A stretch of DNA of 64,000 nucleotides, from the IMG/VR virus record IMGVR_UViG_3300029882_000009, positions 1 to 64,000 of that record, one strand, 5' to 3'. Within the stretch, counting starts at the first letter, position 1, and every line of letters begins with the position of its first letter. The DNA is from a virus. Positions 1 to 7,070 of this stretch are shown here, one piece after another. The translations under genes were made by a program, and so were the position numbers. The notes under the pieces were generated by a model that was not told the origin of the DNA, ran no database searches, and saw only the letters and a program-made list of their open reading frames with translations.

Positions 1-206
1 GCTGGGTCGGCAGTGTCGGCACGGTCGGCAGAGTCGGCACGGTTGGCGGCAGTGTCGGCAGAGTCGGCACGGTCGGCAGAGTCGGCACGGTTGGCGGCAT
101 GGTCGGCAGAGTCGGCACGGTCGGCAGAGTCGGCACGGTTGGCGGCATGGTCGGCAGAGTCGGCACGGTCGGCAGAGTCGGCACGGTTGGCACGGTCGGC
201 GGATAC
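1..206. repeat. tandem 48-bp repeat inside an Ala-rich gene
   Basis: Built from 9-base blocks (gtcggcaga, gtcggcacg) with a 12-base gttggcggcatg block. A 48-base unit begins at 54, 102 and 150 (third copy incomplete), and a degenerate copy runs off the left edge. It is far richer in GC than the sequence around it. The unit is a multiple of three, so the downstream frame stays open. Confidence 0.9.
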
Positions 207-255
207 AATCAATGAAATCTGTGTAAAATTAGTTGAGGCTATGATCGCAGCTTAA
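1..255 (+). CDS. C-terminal part of an Ala/Ser/Glu/Arg-repeat phage protein (5' cut by window edge)
   Basis: The frame is open from the first base, so the gene very likely starts outside the window; the GTG at 13 is only an internal candidate. The visible protein is a 16-residue repeat, SAESARSAESARLAAW, followed by a short non-repeat tail ending KLVEAMIAA. Regular A/S/E/R spacing suggests a helical, possibly coiled rod. Similar Ala-Trp/Ala-Arg repeat tails occur in hypothetical phage proteins (recalled, not searched). Function unknown. The repeat is prone to slippage, so copy number may vary between isolates. Confidence 0.6.
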   Translation, partial: AGSAVSARSAESARLAAVSAESARSAESARLAAWSAESARSAESARLAAWSAESARSAESARLARSADTINEICVKLVEAMIAA

Positions 256-305
256 TATTCAGTATCAGTTTTCGGATCTGTCTAAAAACCGAAGAAAGTA
301 AAACA

Positions 306-613
306 ATGGCAATTGATTTAAGCGGGATAAATATTTCTAACATACAGCTATGTGTTTTGTTGACGGTAAAGTTTTAATGTTCACACAAGGGAATTCTGTA
401 CCAGTCATAAATCGACTTTGAGGAAATATACCAACACTAACATATAGCGAAACAGTTGAAGAGCTTAACAATTTTTTGAACGACATCGAACCCTTGGATG
501 TCAAAAAAATTATATTTAGAGCATATGATATTGGATATCGACAAGGAGCCAGAGACACACAAGGAATGTTAAGCTCTCAAATTAGACAAAATCACACAGC
601 GCGAGTAGGGTAG
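306..613 (+). pseudogene. disrupted small gene (frameshift plus in-frame TGA)
   Basis: An ATG at 306 behind a GAAGAAAG ribosome site begins MAIDLSGINISN. The likely continuation (CFVDGKVLMFTQGNS) is in another frame, open from the ATG at 350, and is interrupted by TGA at 419-421. The same frame then reads NIPTLTYSETVEELNNF to the stop at 611-613, with protein-like composition and a conserved-looking ending AYDIGYRQGARD. It looks like one gene of about 100 residues with two lesions. TGA is not reassigned here, because the long genes contain no in-frame TGA. Real decay or sequence error are both possible. No function recognised. Confidence 0.5.
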
Positions 614-662
614 GTAAAGGAAGCTCTTGTCAAAAACGAAATCAGTTTAAAGGAAACAAGAA

Positions 663-812
663 ATGAAAAAGTCAATACACAAACCAATATTGCGATTAAT
701 TGATTCTGAAACAATCCGCCGTGATCGTGAAGCACGTCTGGACAAAATCTGTGCAGTAATTCTCGCCGGTCTAGTTGCCAGTTTTGTTGTCTGGTATCGT
801 TCACATGGATAG
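663..812 (+). CDS. small C-terminally anchored membrane protein
   Basis: 49 residues. The ATG follows a good AGGAAA ribosome site. The N-terminal half is basic and polar (KKSIHKPILRLIDSETIRRDREARL); the C-terminal half is one hydrophobic segment, roughly residues 29-44 (ICAVILAGLVASFVVW), ending YRSHG. This predicts a single-pass protein with a charged cytoplasmic head. No family recognised. It sits in the run of small early genes and is separated from both neighbours by short gaps. Confidence 0.55.
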   Translation: MKKSIHKPILRLIDSETIRRDREARLDKICAVILAGLVASFVVWYRSHG

Positions 813-855
813 TTAACGATACCTTTAAAGAATTTTGATATTGGAAGATGTACGG

Positions 856-1086
856 ATGTACGTCAGAATAACAAGAAAAAATAAAATGTTTGAAATCTCA
901 GATGGAATGATTGCGCAAGTTAAGTCTTTTATATCTTCAGATCGTTCACAACAACAGCAACAGAATGTTGGCTTGAAGAATATGCGCACTAACTATTCAC
1001 TAACTCAACAGTCTCTCGCTCGTTGTTCAAATTGTCGATGTGTTCGATACAATCCATGTGGGTGTATGAAGAAGGGAAAGAAATGA
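856..1086 (+). CDS. hypothetical protein with Cys-rich C-terminus
   Basis: 76 residues. I chose the ATG at 856 because GGAAG lies 8 bases upstream; a TTG at 835 in the same frame has no ribosome site. A polyglutamine stretch (RSQQQQQN) lies mid-protein. The tail CSNCRCVRYNPCGC has five cysteines in 14 residues, in a CxxC...CxC pattern that could bind zinc. Its stop overlaps the next start (ATGA), so the two are probably co-translated. Function unknown. Confidence 0.55.
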   Translation: MYVRITRKNKMFEISDGMIAQVKSFISSDRSQQQQQNVGLKNMRTNYSLTQQSLARCSNCRCVRYNPCGCMKKGKK

Positions 1087-1298
1087 TTATCTTCATATTG
1101 ATAATACTATATATTCTAGCTGGAATATATACATTGGCATGGGTTAAAGCGAACGAGTCAGAATATCTTAATTACGGTCCTGATACAGGATTGTTTGGTG
1201 TCTTCCCTGGCCTTGTAGTTCCTTTGTGGTGGATGTATATTCTTGCAAGAATAATAGAAATTATCTCTGACAACTGGGCAGAGAGGATGAAGAAATGA
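1083..1298 (+). CDS. small two-pass membrane protein
   Basis: 71 residues. The ATG overlaps the previous stop and sits behind GAAGGGAAAG. Two hydrophobic segments are visible, about residues 1-20 (IIFILIILYILAGIYTLAW) and 38-58 (FPGLVVPLWWMYILARIIEI), joined by a polar loop and followed by a basic tail. Small integral membrane proteins like this are common in early phage operons. Holin function cannot be claimed, because the lysis genes are far away at 40 kb on the other strand. Confidence 0.65.
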   Translation: MIIFILIILYILAGIYTLAWVKANESEYLNYGPDTGLFGVFPGLVVPLWWMYILARIIEIISDNWAERMKK

Positions 1299-1585
1299 AA
1301 CAACTGAACGCGAATGATTTGCTTCAAGCTCGTTCGTATCTTTACGAACTACTGCATCGTATCGACAACATACGGTTAGGTGCACTAACAAATATAGAAT
1401 TTGCACACATACCTTCCAAACCTGGAACTGTTTACGACCTTGTTTTAGAACTATTAGCTTTTGGTGAGTTGGACGCCAATGTGCAGGTAATAGCCAAAGA
1501 ACGACCTTACGATGTCTCTTACGCATTCATTGCTGGTGAACCTGGTCAAGTAGAGGCAATTTATATCGCACTAGGAGAAAGATAA
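1295..1585 (+). CDS. hypothetical protein
   Basis: 96 residues, soluble, mixed alpha/beta composition with no cysteine motif, signal peptide or membrane segment. The ATGA overlap with the upstream membrane-protein gene and a 1-base gap to the next gene make it part of one operon. I do not recognise a family. The longer opposite-strand frame covering 1158-1526 is a shadow: it lacks a ribosome site and cuts across two plus-strand genes. Confidence 0.65.
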   Translation: MKQLNANDLLQARSYLYELLHRIDNIRLGALTNIEFAHIPSKPGTVYDLVLELLAFGELDANVQVIAKERPYDVSYAFIAGEPGQVEAIYIALGER

Positions 1586-1586
1586 T

Positions 1587-1802
1587 ATGAAAACATCTGA
1601 GTATATTCAGAAAATTCAAGACTTGATTGACGCTGAGGGAGATTTGGAAATTAAAGTAGGTACTTGTTTTAGTTGCCATACTCCTTCAAATCCTAGAATT
1701 GAATATATGCACATTAACAACAAACGAGAATCTAAAGAAAGATTGGATAATAGATCTTTTGATCATTCCTCGACTATAGGCGAAAAGGTGATAGTGTTAT
1801 GA
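1587..1802 (+). CDS. hypothetical protein
   Basis: 71 residues. Begins MKTSEYIQKIQDLIDAEGDLEI, a helical opening like that of several small phage proteins, with a CFSC pair at about residues 28-31 and a mostly polar remainder. The start follows GGAGAAAG in the previous gene's tail, and its stop overlaps the next start (ATGA). Function unknown. Confidence 0.6.
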   Translation: MKTSEYIQKIQDLIDAEGDLEIKVGTCFSCHTPSNPRIEYMHINNKRESKERLDNRSFDHSSTIGEKVIVL

Positions 1803-2068
1803 AAAAAATATTTAAGGATAAATTAAATGATGGTAGAACTGTGAGTTTGGAAGAATACTCAACAACTATCGATTCACCACTGAACTACTTTCTTTTGGTA
1901 GGTCTGGATCGTCACTATTTCAACGGTGATGGTTCCAAAGAACGTGCATGGTCTTTCATATCAAACCTGTTTCCAGGACGGGTATTTTATGATAGTGGAT
2001 TTACTTTTATTTCAACCAAAACACACGAATCAAGAGCAAAATCATGTCTAAGACAGTTAACTACCTAG
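1799..2068 (+). CDS. hypothetical protein
   Basis: 89 residues, starting by ATGA overlap with the upstream gene. It is basic at both ends with aromatic central strands (LNYFLLVGLDRHYFNGDG). No membrane segment or known motif. Its last 25 bases overlap a possible 21-residue gene at 2044. Function unknown. Confidence 0.6.
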   Translation: MKKIFKDKLNDGRTVSLEEYSTTIDSPLNYFLLVGLDRHYFNGDGSKERAWSFISNLFPGRVFYDSGFTFISTKTHESRAKSCLRQLTT

Positions 2069-2109
2069 AAGGCTGCACGGAAGAGGCGATAGAAAGGTTA
2101 TTAAAATGA
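2044..2109 (+). CDS. possible 21-residue linker gene
   Basis: An ATG reading MSKTVNYLEGCTEEAIERLLK bridges the end of the previous gene and the start of the next, and its TGA overlaps the next ATG (ATGA). The overlap at both ends fits the coupled style of this operon. The peptide is amphipathic. There is no independent evidence of translation. Confidence 0.3.
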   Translation: MSKTVNYLEGCTEEAIERLLK

Positions 2110-2288
2110 GAATAGAAGAGCAACTAGACGAACCACAAGATCAATATACAGATAAATTAACACAATTTGATGCTGACATTATAAACGCTCTTGGTGGAAT
2201 AGCACGAGATATACAAGTAAAGTTTTATATTCAATTTTTAGTTGGCCAAGATGGTTCACATATAGGATTTCAGGTTTTATATGTGTAA
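2106..2288 (+). CDS. hypothetical small protein
   Basis: 60 residues, acidic N-terminus (MRIEEQLDEPQDQYTD) and a more hydrophobic C-terminus. Its end overlaps the next gene by 8 bases. The layout looks like that of other phage proteins with alternating helix and strand, but no family is recognised. Confidence 0.55.
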   Translation: MRIEEQLDEPQDQYTDKLTQFDADIINALGGIARDIQVKFYIQFLVGQDGSHIGFQVLYV

Positions 2289-2595
2289 TATTGCCATAGT
2301 GTCTCATTATAATGGCGGCACCAAAAATGCCGATGGTTCTCATTATGGTGGTCATAGAATAGCTGGCAGGTACGATCTCCCTTTTGGCACTACTATTATT
2401 TTAGAATATAAAGGTAAAAAATTCAAAGCGATTATTGCAGATCGTTCTGCACGAAGATACAGTTCGCGGTTTGACTTACCCAGTCGCTCATTCACTGAGT
2501 TCACAGGTCGTCGTGAGGGCATTGTACGATGTAACTGGTATGTGTTGAGATATGGATCAAAACACAACAGCCATAAAGGTAGTAGTAAAAGATAA
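2281..2595 (+). CDS. RlpA-like double-psi beta-barrel protein
   Basis: 104 residues. The pattern SHYNGGTKNADG...GRYDLPFGTTIILEYKGKKFKAIIADR...FDLPSRSF matches the order of RlpA/barwin-type double-psi barrels: an N-terminal GG turn, the LPFGT strand, an Asp before a basic residue (IADR), and a following (D)L-S segment. RlpA proteins bind or cleave peptidoglycan glycan strands. Here there is no signal peptide and no SPOR domain, so the protein is a bare barrel; cell-wall activity is a family-based guess. The assignment rests on pattern reading only. The start overlaps the previous gene, and a promoter follows its stop. Confidence 0.55.
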   Translation: MCNIAIVSHYNGGTKNADGSHYGGHRIAGRYDLPFGTTIILEYKGKKFKAIIADRSARRYSSRFDLPSRSFTEFTGRREGIVRCNWYVLRYGSKHNSHKGSSKR

Positions 2596-2601
2596 AAACT
2601 A

Positions 2602-2630
2602 TTGTATTTTATGTTATTTTATGCTATAAT
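2602..2630 (+). promoter_or_regulatory. sigma70-type promoter (TTGTAT-N17-TATAAT)
   Basis: TTGTAT at 2602 and TATAAT at 2625 are spaced 17 bases apart. The ATG of the next gene is only 5 bases past the -10 box, so the transcript would start at or beside the ATG (leaderless). Confidence 0.75.
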
Positions 2631-2635
2631 AAATC

Positions 2636-2812
2636 ATGACATCTCATGAAATACAAGTTCGTACATCTCAACTCTCTAAAATCCGACGCGCTGAGTTGAA
2701 TGTAATTCTAAAACGTATCGGAGACGCAGTTATGAGTGGCAATCACGCTGAACAAATGAAGCTGGCGGAAACAGCGCGTGTATATTTACGAAGACATACG
2801 GAGTATAAATAA
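2636..2812 (+). CDS. small helical protein, probably from a leaderless mRNA
   Basis: 58 residues (MTSHEIQVRTSQLSKIRRAE...), basic and strongly helical, ending EYK. There is no ribosome site before the ATG, but a good promoter places its -10 box 5 bases upstream, so translation from a leaderless transcript is likely. The stop abuts the ATG of the following membrane-protein gene. No family recognised; a small nucleic-acid-binding role would be a guess from charge alone. Confidence 0.6.
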   Translation: MTSHEIQVRTSQLSKIRRAELNVILKRIGDAVMSGNHAEQMKLAETARVYLRRHTEYK

Positions 2813-3076
2813 ATGAAATTACAAAAATTAGACGATGATATATTTACGAATATAATTGTAGCATTAATCGTTGTAACCGGCATTTGTGCCTTGTTGATAA
2901 TTGGGGGCCTATTTCAATACTTCATGTGGTACTTGTACATTCATGATATTGTTAAATATCTACACTTTCCATATATCCCCTTCTGGCAGTTCGTTGGAAT
3001 ATTTTGGTTCGTTGTATGGATATTGAATGTAATTAAACACAATTTGTTCCCAAACAAAGAAGAGGCAAAGAAATAA
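2813..3076 (+). CDS. two-pass membrane protein
   Basis: 87 residues. Hydrophobic spans lie at about 12-40 (IIVALIVVTGICALLIIGGLF) and 55-75 (FWQFVGIFWFVVWILNVI), with a short aromatic loop between (YLYIHDIVKYLHFPYIP) and a charged tail NKEEAKK. It directly follows the previous stop and overlaps the next start by one base. Function unknown; a membrane-modifying early protein is possible. Confidence 0.65.
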   Translation: MKLQKLDDDIFTNIIVALIVVTGICALLIIGGLFQYFMWYLYIHDIVKYLHFPYIPFWQFVGIFWFVVWILNVIKHNLFPNKEEAKK

Positions 3077-3557
3077 TGTTAGAACAATTAACAAAAGAAG
3101 CTGAGTTTAACCTTGTTAGGGATGTTTGGATAGAGCCAGGTTCAGATACAAGCGCTCTTACAAGCCCAAATATTCACTGGCTCACCCTTATAGGTCCGCT
3201 GGGAGGTGTATCTTATTCCTATATGGATAATAGGTATCCACTCAGTGTTGATCCGAATGATATTCCAGACACATTAAAAATGGTTTTGGTCTTTCTCTTG
3301 GATATCATTCATACACTCCAATTTATGAAGGGCAGTTGGAATATGAATGTGGTCTCCTTCCAGATCAAAAAGGCTACTGCGATCATTCTGCGCTTGCATC
3401 TATAGAGATTTATGATAGGTTTCTAGCGTCCGATAAAGATGATGCAGTTCTCTGGAAAGCTTTGAGAGAATACTATATTACAGTATTCATAGATGAAAAG
3501 CATGAAATGGGTCTGTATGAACTGACCCATATGTTCAAAATGTTTGGGGAGATATAA
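3076..3557 (+). pseudogene. hypothetical protein split by a -1 frameshift
   Basis: The first frame runs MLEQLTKEAEFNLVRDVWIEPGS... to DIPDTLKM. A better continuation lies in the -1 frame (NGFGLSLGYHSYTPIYEG, then CGLLPDQKGYCDHSAL) and runs to the stop at 3557, just before the next ATG. The shift maps to the run TTAAAAATGG near 3280, where one extra A would restore a single protein of about 160 residues. The sequence after the shift in the first frame (VLVFLLDIIHTLQF) is a spurious hydrophobic stretch. A homopolymer error, a real mutation or slippage at A AAA could explain it. Function unknown. Confidence 0.55.
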
Positions 3558-3949
3558 TGTACAACTTTACAATTGAAAATATAAATTCGGCTCTTAAAGA
3601 CAAACACCTTCTTACCAAAGCAAATTCAGAAGCATTTGAAGATCTTAAAACTGCTCATGAGGAAATAGATAATCTTAAAAAGTGCATAACTCCCGAAGCA
3701 GTTGCTGTTTTTTATCATGCGCTTGATTATATTGAAAGATACAAAGAACATCCTTACAGTCCTGTTAGTTTATTTGAATTAAAAAATGCTGTTAATGAAT
3801 ACAATGCTAGTTTGGTGCCACCCACCGAACTTGAATTAGCACGAGAGGTATGTAAGCTTGTAGAAGAGTATCGACATAAAAATGCTCCGATAATTGTCGC
3901 ACTGGATAAATGGAAGAAAAGTTATGACGCAAACAATCCCTCTAGTTGA
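3557..3949 (+). CDS. paralog family member A (PPT-ELA-EVC motif)
   Basis: 130 residues, mostly helical. The C-terminal third contains VPPTELELAREVCKLVEEY (about residues 89-107), which recurs as PPTRAELAEKVC and PLTRLELAEEVC in the next two paralogs and weakly in the gene at 11546. Upstream is a predicted coiled region (EDLKTAHEEIDNLKK). This looks like local gene duplication of an unknown phage family. The start overlaps the previous stop; the end overlaps the next start. Confidence 0.6.
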   Translation: MYNFTIENINSALKDKHLLTKANSEAFEDLKTAHEEIDNLKKCITPEAVAVFYHALDYIERYKEHPYSPVSLFELKNAVNEYNASLVPPTELELAREVCKLVEEYRHKNAPIIVALDKWKKSYDANNPSS

Positions 3950-4199
3950 TCTAATTAGTGGCAATGGTCCTCAATACGATTATTACTATGAAGTGGTGCG
4001 AGACGATGAACAAATTGAGAGTGTGGTTTATGAGAATGCCTCAAACTTCAAACTACACTTACTCTCTGAAGTAATGCCGGGTCTTATATTTGGAAGTAAC
4101 GACTGGCAACTTATGATATTACGTCGATCAAGGGATATTGATAGAGAAGATAACGACGGTTGGACTGAATGGATACAGATTAACGGGAGAAATATATGA
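3924..4199 (+). CDS. hypothetical protein between two paralogs
   Basis: 91 residues. I chose the ATG at 3924 because GGAAG lies 7 bases upstream; an earlier TTG in frame would overlap the previous gene even more. The protein is acidic and tyrosine-rich near the start (GPQYDYYYEVVRDDEQIES), suggesting strands. It lies inside the paralog array but does not carry the array motif. The stop overlaps the next start (ATGA). Function unknown. Confidence 0.6.
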   Translation: MTQTIPLVDLISGNGPQYDYYYEVVRDDEQIESVVYENASNFKLHLLSEVMPGLIFGSNDWQLMILRRSRDIDREDNDGWTEWIQINGRNI

Positions 4200-4606
4200 A
4201 AGTTAAAGATTTAACAAAAGAAGAATGCAAATTAGTAGAAAAAGAGTTTTGTTCTTTCAGAGATGTAAACACAACCCTAGATTCATTACAAGAATATTTT
4301 GTTCGTGGTGTTCGCTGTCTCAAAGCTCTCCATGCTTATCCTGTAGAGAAATGTAATAATATTTGCCTTCTTGATGATAATGGTGTACGATCAACTCTTG
4401 AGAGACTAAAGGATGATTATAGACAAGCAAGACAAGCCCTCACGGTAGCTAAAACACCTAAACCTCCAACACGAGCGGAGTTAGCGGAGAAGGTTTGCAA
4501 TACATTGTCGGAATATATCGAACAAACCAAACTCAACAAAGAAAATTGGCTATTGGTAAGAGATTCACTTTTTAAATGGAAAGAGGCCATATATGAAATT
4601 CTATGA
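4196..4606 (+). CDS. paralog family member B (PPT-ELA-EVC motif)
   Basis: 136 residues. It shares with its neighbours the C-terminal module PKPPTRAELAEKVCNTL (about 87-103) and the ending with WxxVRDSLFKWKEA, like KWKKSY in member A. The N-terminal part is helical and acidic. The coupled start (ATGA) and 14-base overlap with member C suggest the three proteins are made in a fixed ratio. Function unknown. Confidence 0.6.
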   Translation: MKVKDLTKEECKLVEKEFCSFRDVNTTLDSLQEYFVRGVRCLKALHAYPVEKCNNICLLDDNGVRSTLERLKDDYRQARQALTVAKTPKPPTRAELAEKVCNTLSEYIEQTKLNKENWLLVRDSLFKWKEAIYEIL

Positions 4607-5231
4607 TTTACCAAAGTGGCAAATAGATTTGCTTGTCAAACGGTATGATGTTTTGTCAAAATGTAGCGATGGTGGTGAGTTCTTGAATGGATTCGCAGAA
4701 TCATATATAGATGGTATTAATGCCGTATATGACCCTTTATTCACCGAACGAATATCTCCCGAAGCCCAAGAAGTTTTAAGATTACTAAGTGTTGTAAAAG
4801 CTGTAAAAGTACAAACTCAAGAAGTGGATGGAGAATGGTTCCCCTATAAAGAACTTGCTATAGCGATAAGTAAATATTGTGCAAGTTTACAGCCTCCGGT
4901 GGATATTGAAACATTAAAATTAGAAGTTAGTAAAGCTGCAACTGCCTTTGCTAATTACTTTACAACACATCAGAATCTTGATGGTTCTGGGCCTTTAAGT
5001 GATAATTACAAGCAGGCTGTTAAAAATCTAGAAATCGCCCAGCAACCAAAACCCCTTACACGATTAGAATTAGCTGAAGAAGTCTGTAAGGCATTAAATG
5101 GATTTGAAATATTGCGTGATTTACAGGATTATGATTTCGATAAAGAACCAAGCGACAATACCTTGCGTGAAGTTTACGTTGGTGTTAGGGGTGCTTTGCA
5201 AGCATGGAGAGGATTACAAAATGACCATTGA
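4593..5231 (+). CDS. paralog family member C, enlarged
   Basis: 212 residues. It opens MKFYDLPKWQIDLLVKRYD and ends with the family module PKPLTRLELAEEVCKAL plus a WRG-containing tail. An internal stretch, LQPPVDIETLKLEVSKA (about 110-126), looks like a second, diverged copy of the module, so the protein may be an internal duplication of A/B. The ribosome site GAAAGAGG is in the tail of member B. Function unknown. Confidence 0.6.
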   Translation: MKFYDLPKWQIDLLVKRYDVLSKCSDGGEFLNGFAESYIDGINAVYDPLFTERISPEAQEVLRLLSVVKAVKVQTQEVDGEWFPYKELAIAISKYCASLQPPVDIETLKLEVSKAATAFANYFTTHQNLDGSGPLSDNYKQAVKNLEIAQQPKPLTRLELAEEVCKALNGFEILRDLQDYDFDKEPSDNTLREVYVGVRGALQAWRGLQNDH

Positions 5232-5403
5232 AGAAGCAGAAACTGCTCTCGTAATCTCACTGACAGACCCAGAACAGGCAGATACTCCAGAACGTATAAA
5301 AGCGATTGATGACTACGAAAAGGCCGTTAGAGGCGATTTTGGGGAGTGTCTTAAACGAACACGCAAGATAATAAAGCAGGTGGTAAAAGAAATTAATGTT
5401 TAA
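5221..5403 (+). CDS. hypothetical small helical protein
   Basis: 60 residues from the ATG at 5221, preceded by GAGG. An in-frame start at 5098 would bury 120 bases inside the previous gene. The sequence is helical and acidic, then basic at the end (KRTRKIIKQVVKEINV). Function unknown. Confidence 0.55.
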   Translation: MTIEEAETALVISLTDPEQADTPERIKAIDDYEKAVRGDFGECLKRTRKIIKQVVKEINV

Positions 5404-5743
5404 TTTAACAGTAGAAGAAGTTAAAGAATCTTTCCAGTGTTGGAACGATGGTGTGGATGTCACATGGCGAATTGGAGACGCCTTGGAGGATCTTCTAATC
5501 GGTCGTACTTTCTTAGAGAAAGCAACAACATTCAATTTTGGTAAGATACAAAAAGGTAAATATTATGGTCGTTCTTTGATCGTTGAAAAACATGAATGTC
5601 AGCCACTTTACTATGTAATTATAGATAAACCTAGAATTTACATGGATAGAAATGGAGAGTTTGTTGGGGAATATGTTGTATGGCCTTTCGAAGAAGCGAT
5701 TTCAAAAGTAGAAGAATGGATAAAGAATAATGACACTATTTGA
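5396..5743 (+). CDS. hypothetical protein
   Basis: 115 residues, soluble, with a helical start (FNLTVEEVKESFQCW) and a strand-rich, aromatic C-terminal half (YYGRSLIVEKHECQPLYYVI). Overlaps both neighbours by 8 and 14 bases. No motif recognised; the alternation of strands in the second half suggests a small barrel or sandwich fold. Confidence 0.6.
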   Translation: MFNLTVEEVKESFQCWNDGVDVTWRIGDALEDLLIGRTFLEKATTFNFGKIQKGKYYGRSLIVEKHECQPLYYVIIDKPRIYMDRNGEFVGEYVVWPFEEAISKVEEWIKNNDTI

Positions 5744-6422
5744 ATATGTTTTGATAATGTTTGTTCTTGTGGGTTTTATAACCACCCATCTTATCTATAT
5801 GATATTTAAAGATATTAAGAAATGGCCGATTGGTTTGAGGTCACTTGTTTTTGGCGCTCACACCTTCTGGATTCACCCTGTATTCGTATTTTTCGCTTGG
5901 TGGAAGCTTTATGGTTTCCCTAAAGACATACGTCTATGGGTAGTCTTCTTCGTACACGATATTGGGTATTTTTCATGCAAAAACATGGATGGTCCCGAAG
6001 GAGAAAAACATGTCGAGTTAGGCGCTAAGATCATGCGCTATTTCGATATTGTTTGGGGCTTACCGTGTGATGAATGTCAGGACAAAGGATGTTCAGTCTG
6101 TAGTGAGTGGTATTATTTCACCCTTTACCACTCACGCTTTTATGCGAAGAAGGACAACGCTCAGTATTCAAAACTATGTGTAGCAGACAAGTATTCGTTA
6201 GTCCTTACTCCTTGGTGGTTGTATCTTCCACTTGTTAATTTAACCGGTGAAATACATGAATATATGGGTCAAGCAGACGATAAGTATAAAGGAATGAATC
6301 TAAACATCAACAGTCAATATGCCTGGTACAAATCAGTACAAACATACCTCAGCGCCTGGGTAGAGGAACACAAAGATATAAAGAAAGATACATGGACACC
6401 AGGAAATACTTGTGTTAAATAG
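5730..6422 (+). CDS. HD-like membrane protein of phage type
   Basis: 230 residues. An N-terminal membrane segment lies at about 5-28, with further hydrophobic helices around 45-65. A histidine/aspartate pattern follows: FFVHDIGYF (HD pair near 73), GEKHVELGAKIM near 90, LYHSRFYAKK near 133 and VADKYSL near 150. That order (HD, H, H, D) is like HD-domain metal hydrolases, and I recall the same block (HD-IGY, DGPEGE, LGA, SRFYA, ADK) in phage hypothetical proteins. A CDECQDKGCSVC insert could bind zinc. Substrate unknown; nucleotide or signalling hydrolysis at the membrane is an inference. It is the last gene before a promoter. Confidence 0.6.
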   Translation: MTLFEYVLIMFVLVGFITTHLIYMIFKDIKKWPIGLRSLVFGAHTFWIHPVFVFFAWWKLYGFPKDIRLWVVFFVHDIGYFSCKNMDGPEGEKHVELGAKIMRYFDIVWGLPCDECQDKGCSVCSEWYYFTLYHSRFYAKKDNAQYSKLCVADKYSLVLTPWWLYLPLVNLTGEIHEYMGQADDKYKGMNLNINSQYAWYKSVQTYLSAWVEEHKDIKKDTWTPGNTCVK

Positions 6423-6451
6423 TTGTATTTTATGCAAAATTATGGTATAAT
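6423..6451 (+). promoter_or_regulatory. sigma70-type promoter with extended -10
   Basis: TTGTAT, 17 bases, then TATAAT, preceded by TGG (extended -10). It lies between two gene blocks; the downstream gene has a GAGGAAAG ribosome site, so this transcript has a leader. Confidence 0.8.
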
Positions 6452-6472
6452 GTATGTAGTGAGGAAAGAATA

Positions 6473-6724
6473 ATGACTCTATGTCCACAGTGTGGAAATG
6501 AAACAGATGGGGAATTTGAAATAGAACTTGTCGGGTTGCATAAAAGTTTCCCGAAACAAAAATTCAAAGGTACGATATTGAGTGCCCAACATAAAGCGCA
6601 AAATATGGTTAATAAAAACGATACATTTATTGTCGGTTTTCGTATTTACAAGGGCGAAGAAATAGTAAGGGAATCGTCAGCGCTGGCCAAACAAAAGCTA
6701 GATAGTGAAATCTATAAAGGATAG
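6473..6724 (+). CDS. hypothetical protein with N-terminal CxxC
   Basis: 83 residues, first gene after the promoter, with ribosome site GAGGAAAG. It begins MTLCPQCGNETDG, half of a zinc ribbon; no second CxxC is present, so the site is incomplete or shared between subunits. The rest is strand-rich and basic. Function unknown. Confidence 0.6.
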   Translation: MTLCPQCGNETDGEFEIELVGLHKSFPKQKFKGTILSAQHKAQNMVNKNDTFIVGFRIYKGEEIVRESSALAKQKLDSEIYKG

Positions 6725-6731
6725 GTACAAA

Positions 6732-7070
6732 ATGATTCCTTGTAAAGTATGTGGTACACCAACGAATATGTTAGGGACAAAACTATGCACTCCCTGTTGG
6801 GAGATAACCCATCGTCTTGATGATTTTGCGCGTTCTGAACGAGGACGTTCTGTTTTGTTACAAACAATCTTTGTTTCAGACCTTCGTATGGAACAAGAAG
6901 GGTGGGAGTCTGAAGGGCGTCAAGCTCCGACTCGACGAAGAATATGCCCGTATTGTTCCCAAGATACTAAACAATATTTTGGCTCTGATTTTCATTGGCA
7001 TATGGTTTGGCATTTAGATCCACACAACGACCCATGTGAATATGTGGTAGGAAAGAAAAATGAAAAGTAG
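6732..7070 (+). CDS. phage zinc-ribbon protein (CKVCGTPT family)
   Basis: 112 residues. The ATG at 6732 is preceded by AAGGATAGG; an in-frame GTG at 6705 has no such site. The N-terminus CKVCGTPTNMLGTKLCTPCW holds two CxxC pairs 15 apart, a typical zinc ribbon that I recall as an opening of small phage proteins. A second pair, CPYCSQ, lies at about 83, followed by HWHMVWHL. Two zinc sites are therefore plausible. Nucleic-acid binding is an inference. Confidence 0.6.
   Translation: MIPCKVCGTPTNMLGTKLCTPCWEITHRLDDFARSERGRSVLLQTIFVSDLRMEQEGWESEGRQAPTRRRICPYCSQDTKQYFGSDFHWHMVWHLDPHNDPCEYVVGKKNEK

Noticed and set aside
1-206. Possible CRISPR-like or attachment-site repeat
   Set aside because: The units are directly contiguous without spacers and preserve a reading frame, so this is a coding tandem repeat.
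1158-1526. Long opposite-strand frame
   Set aside because: No ribosome site, crosses two well-coupled plus-strand genes and has shadow-like composition.
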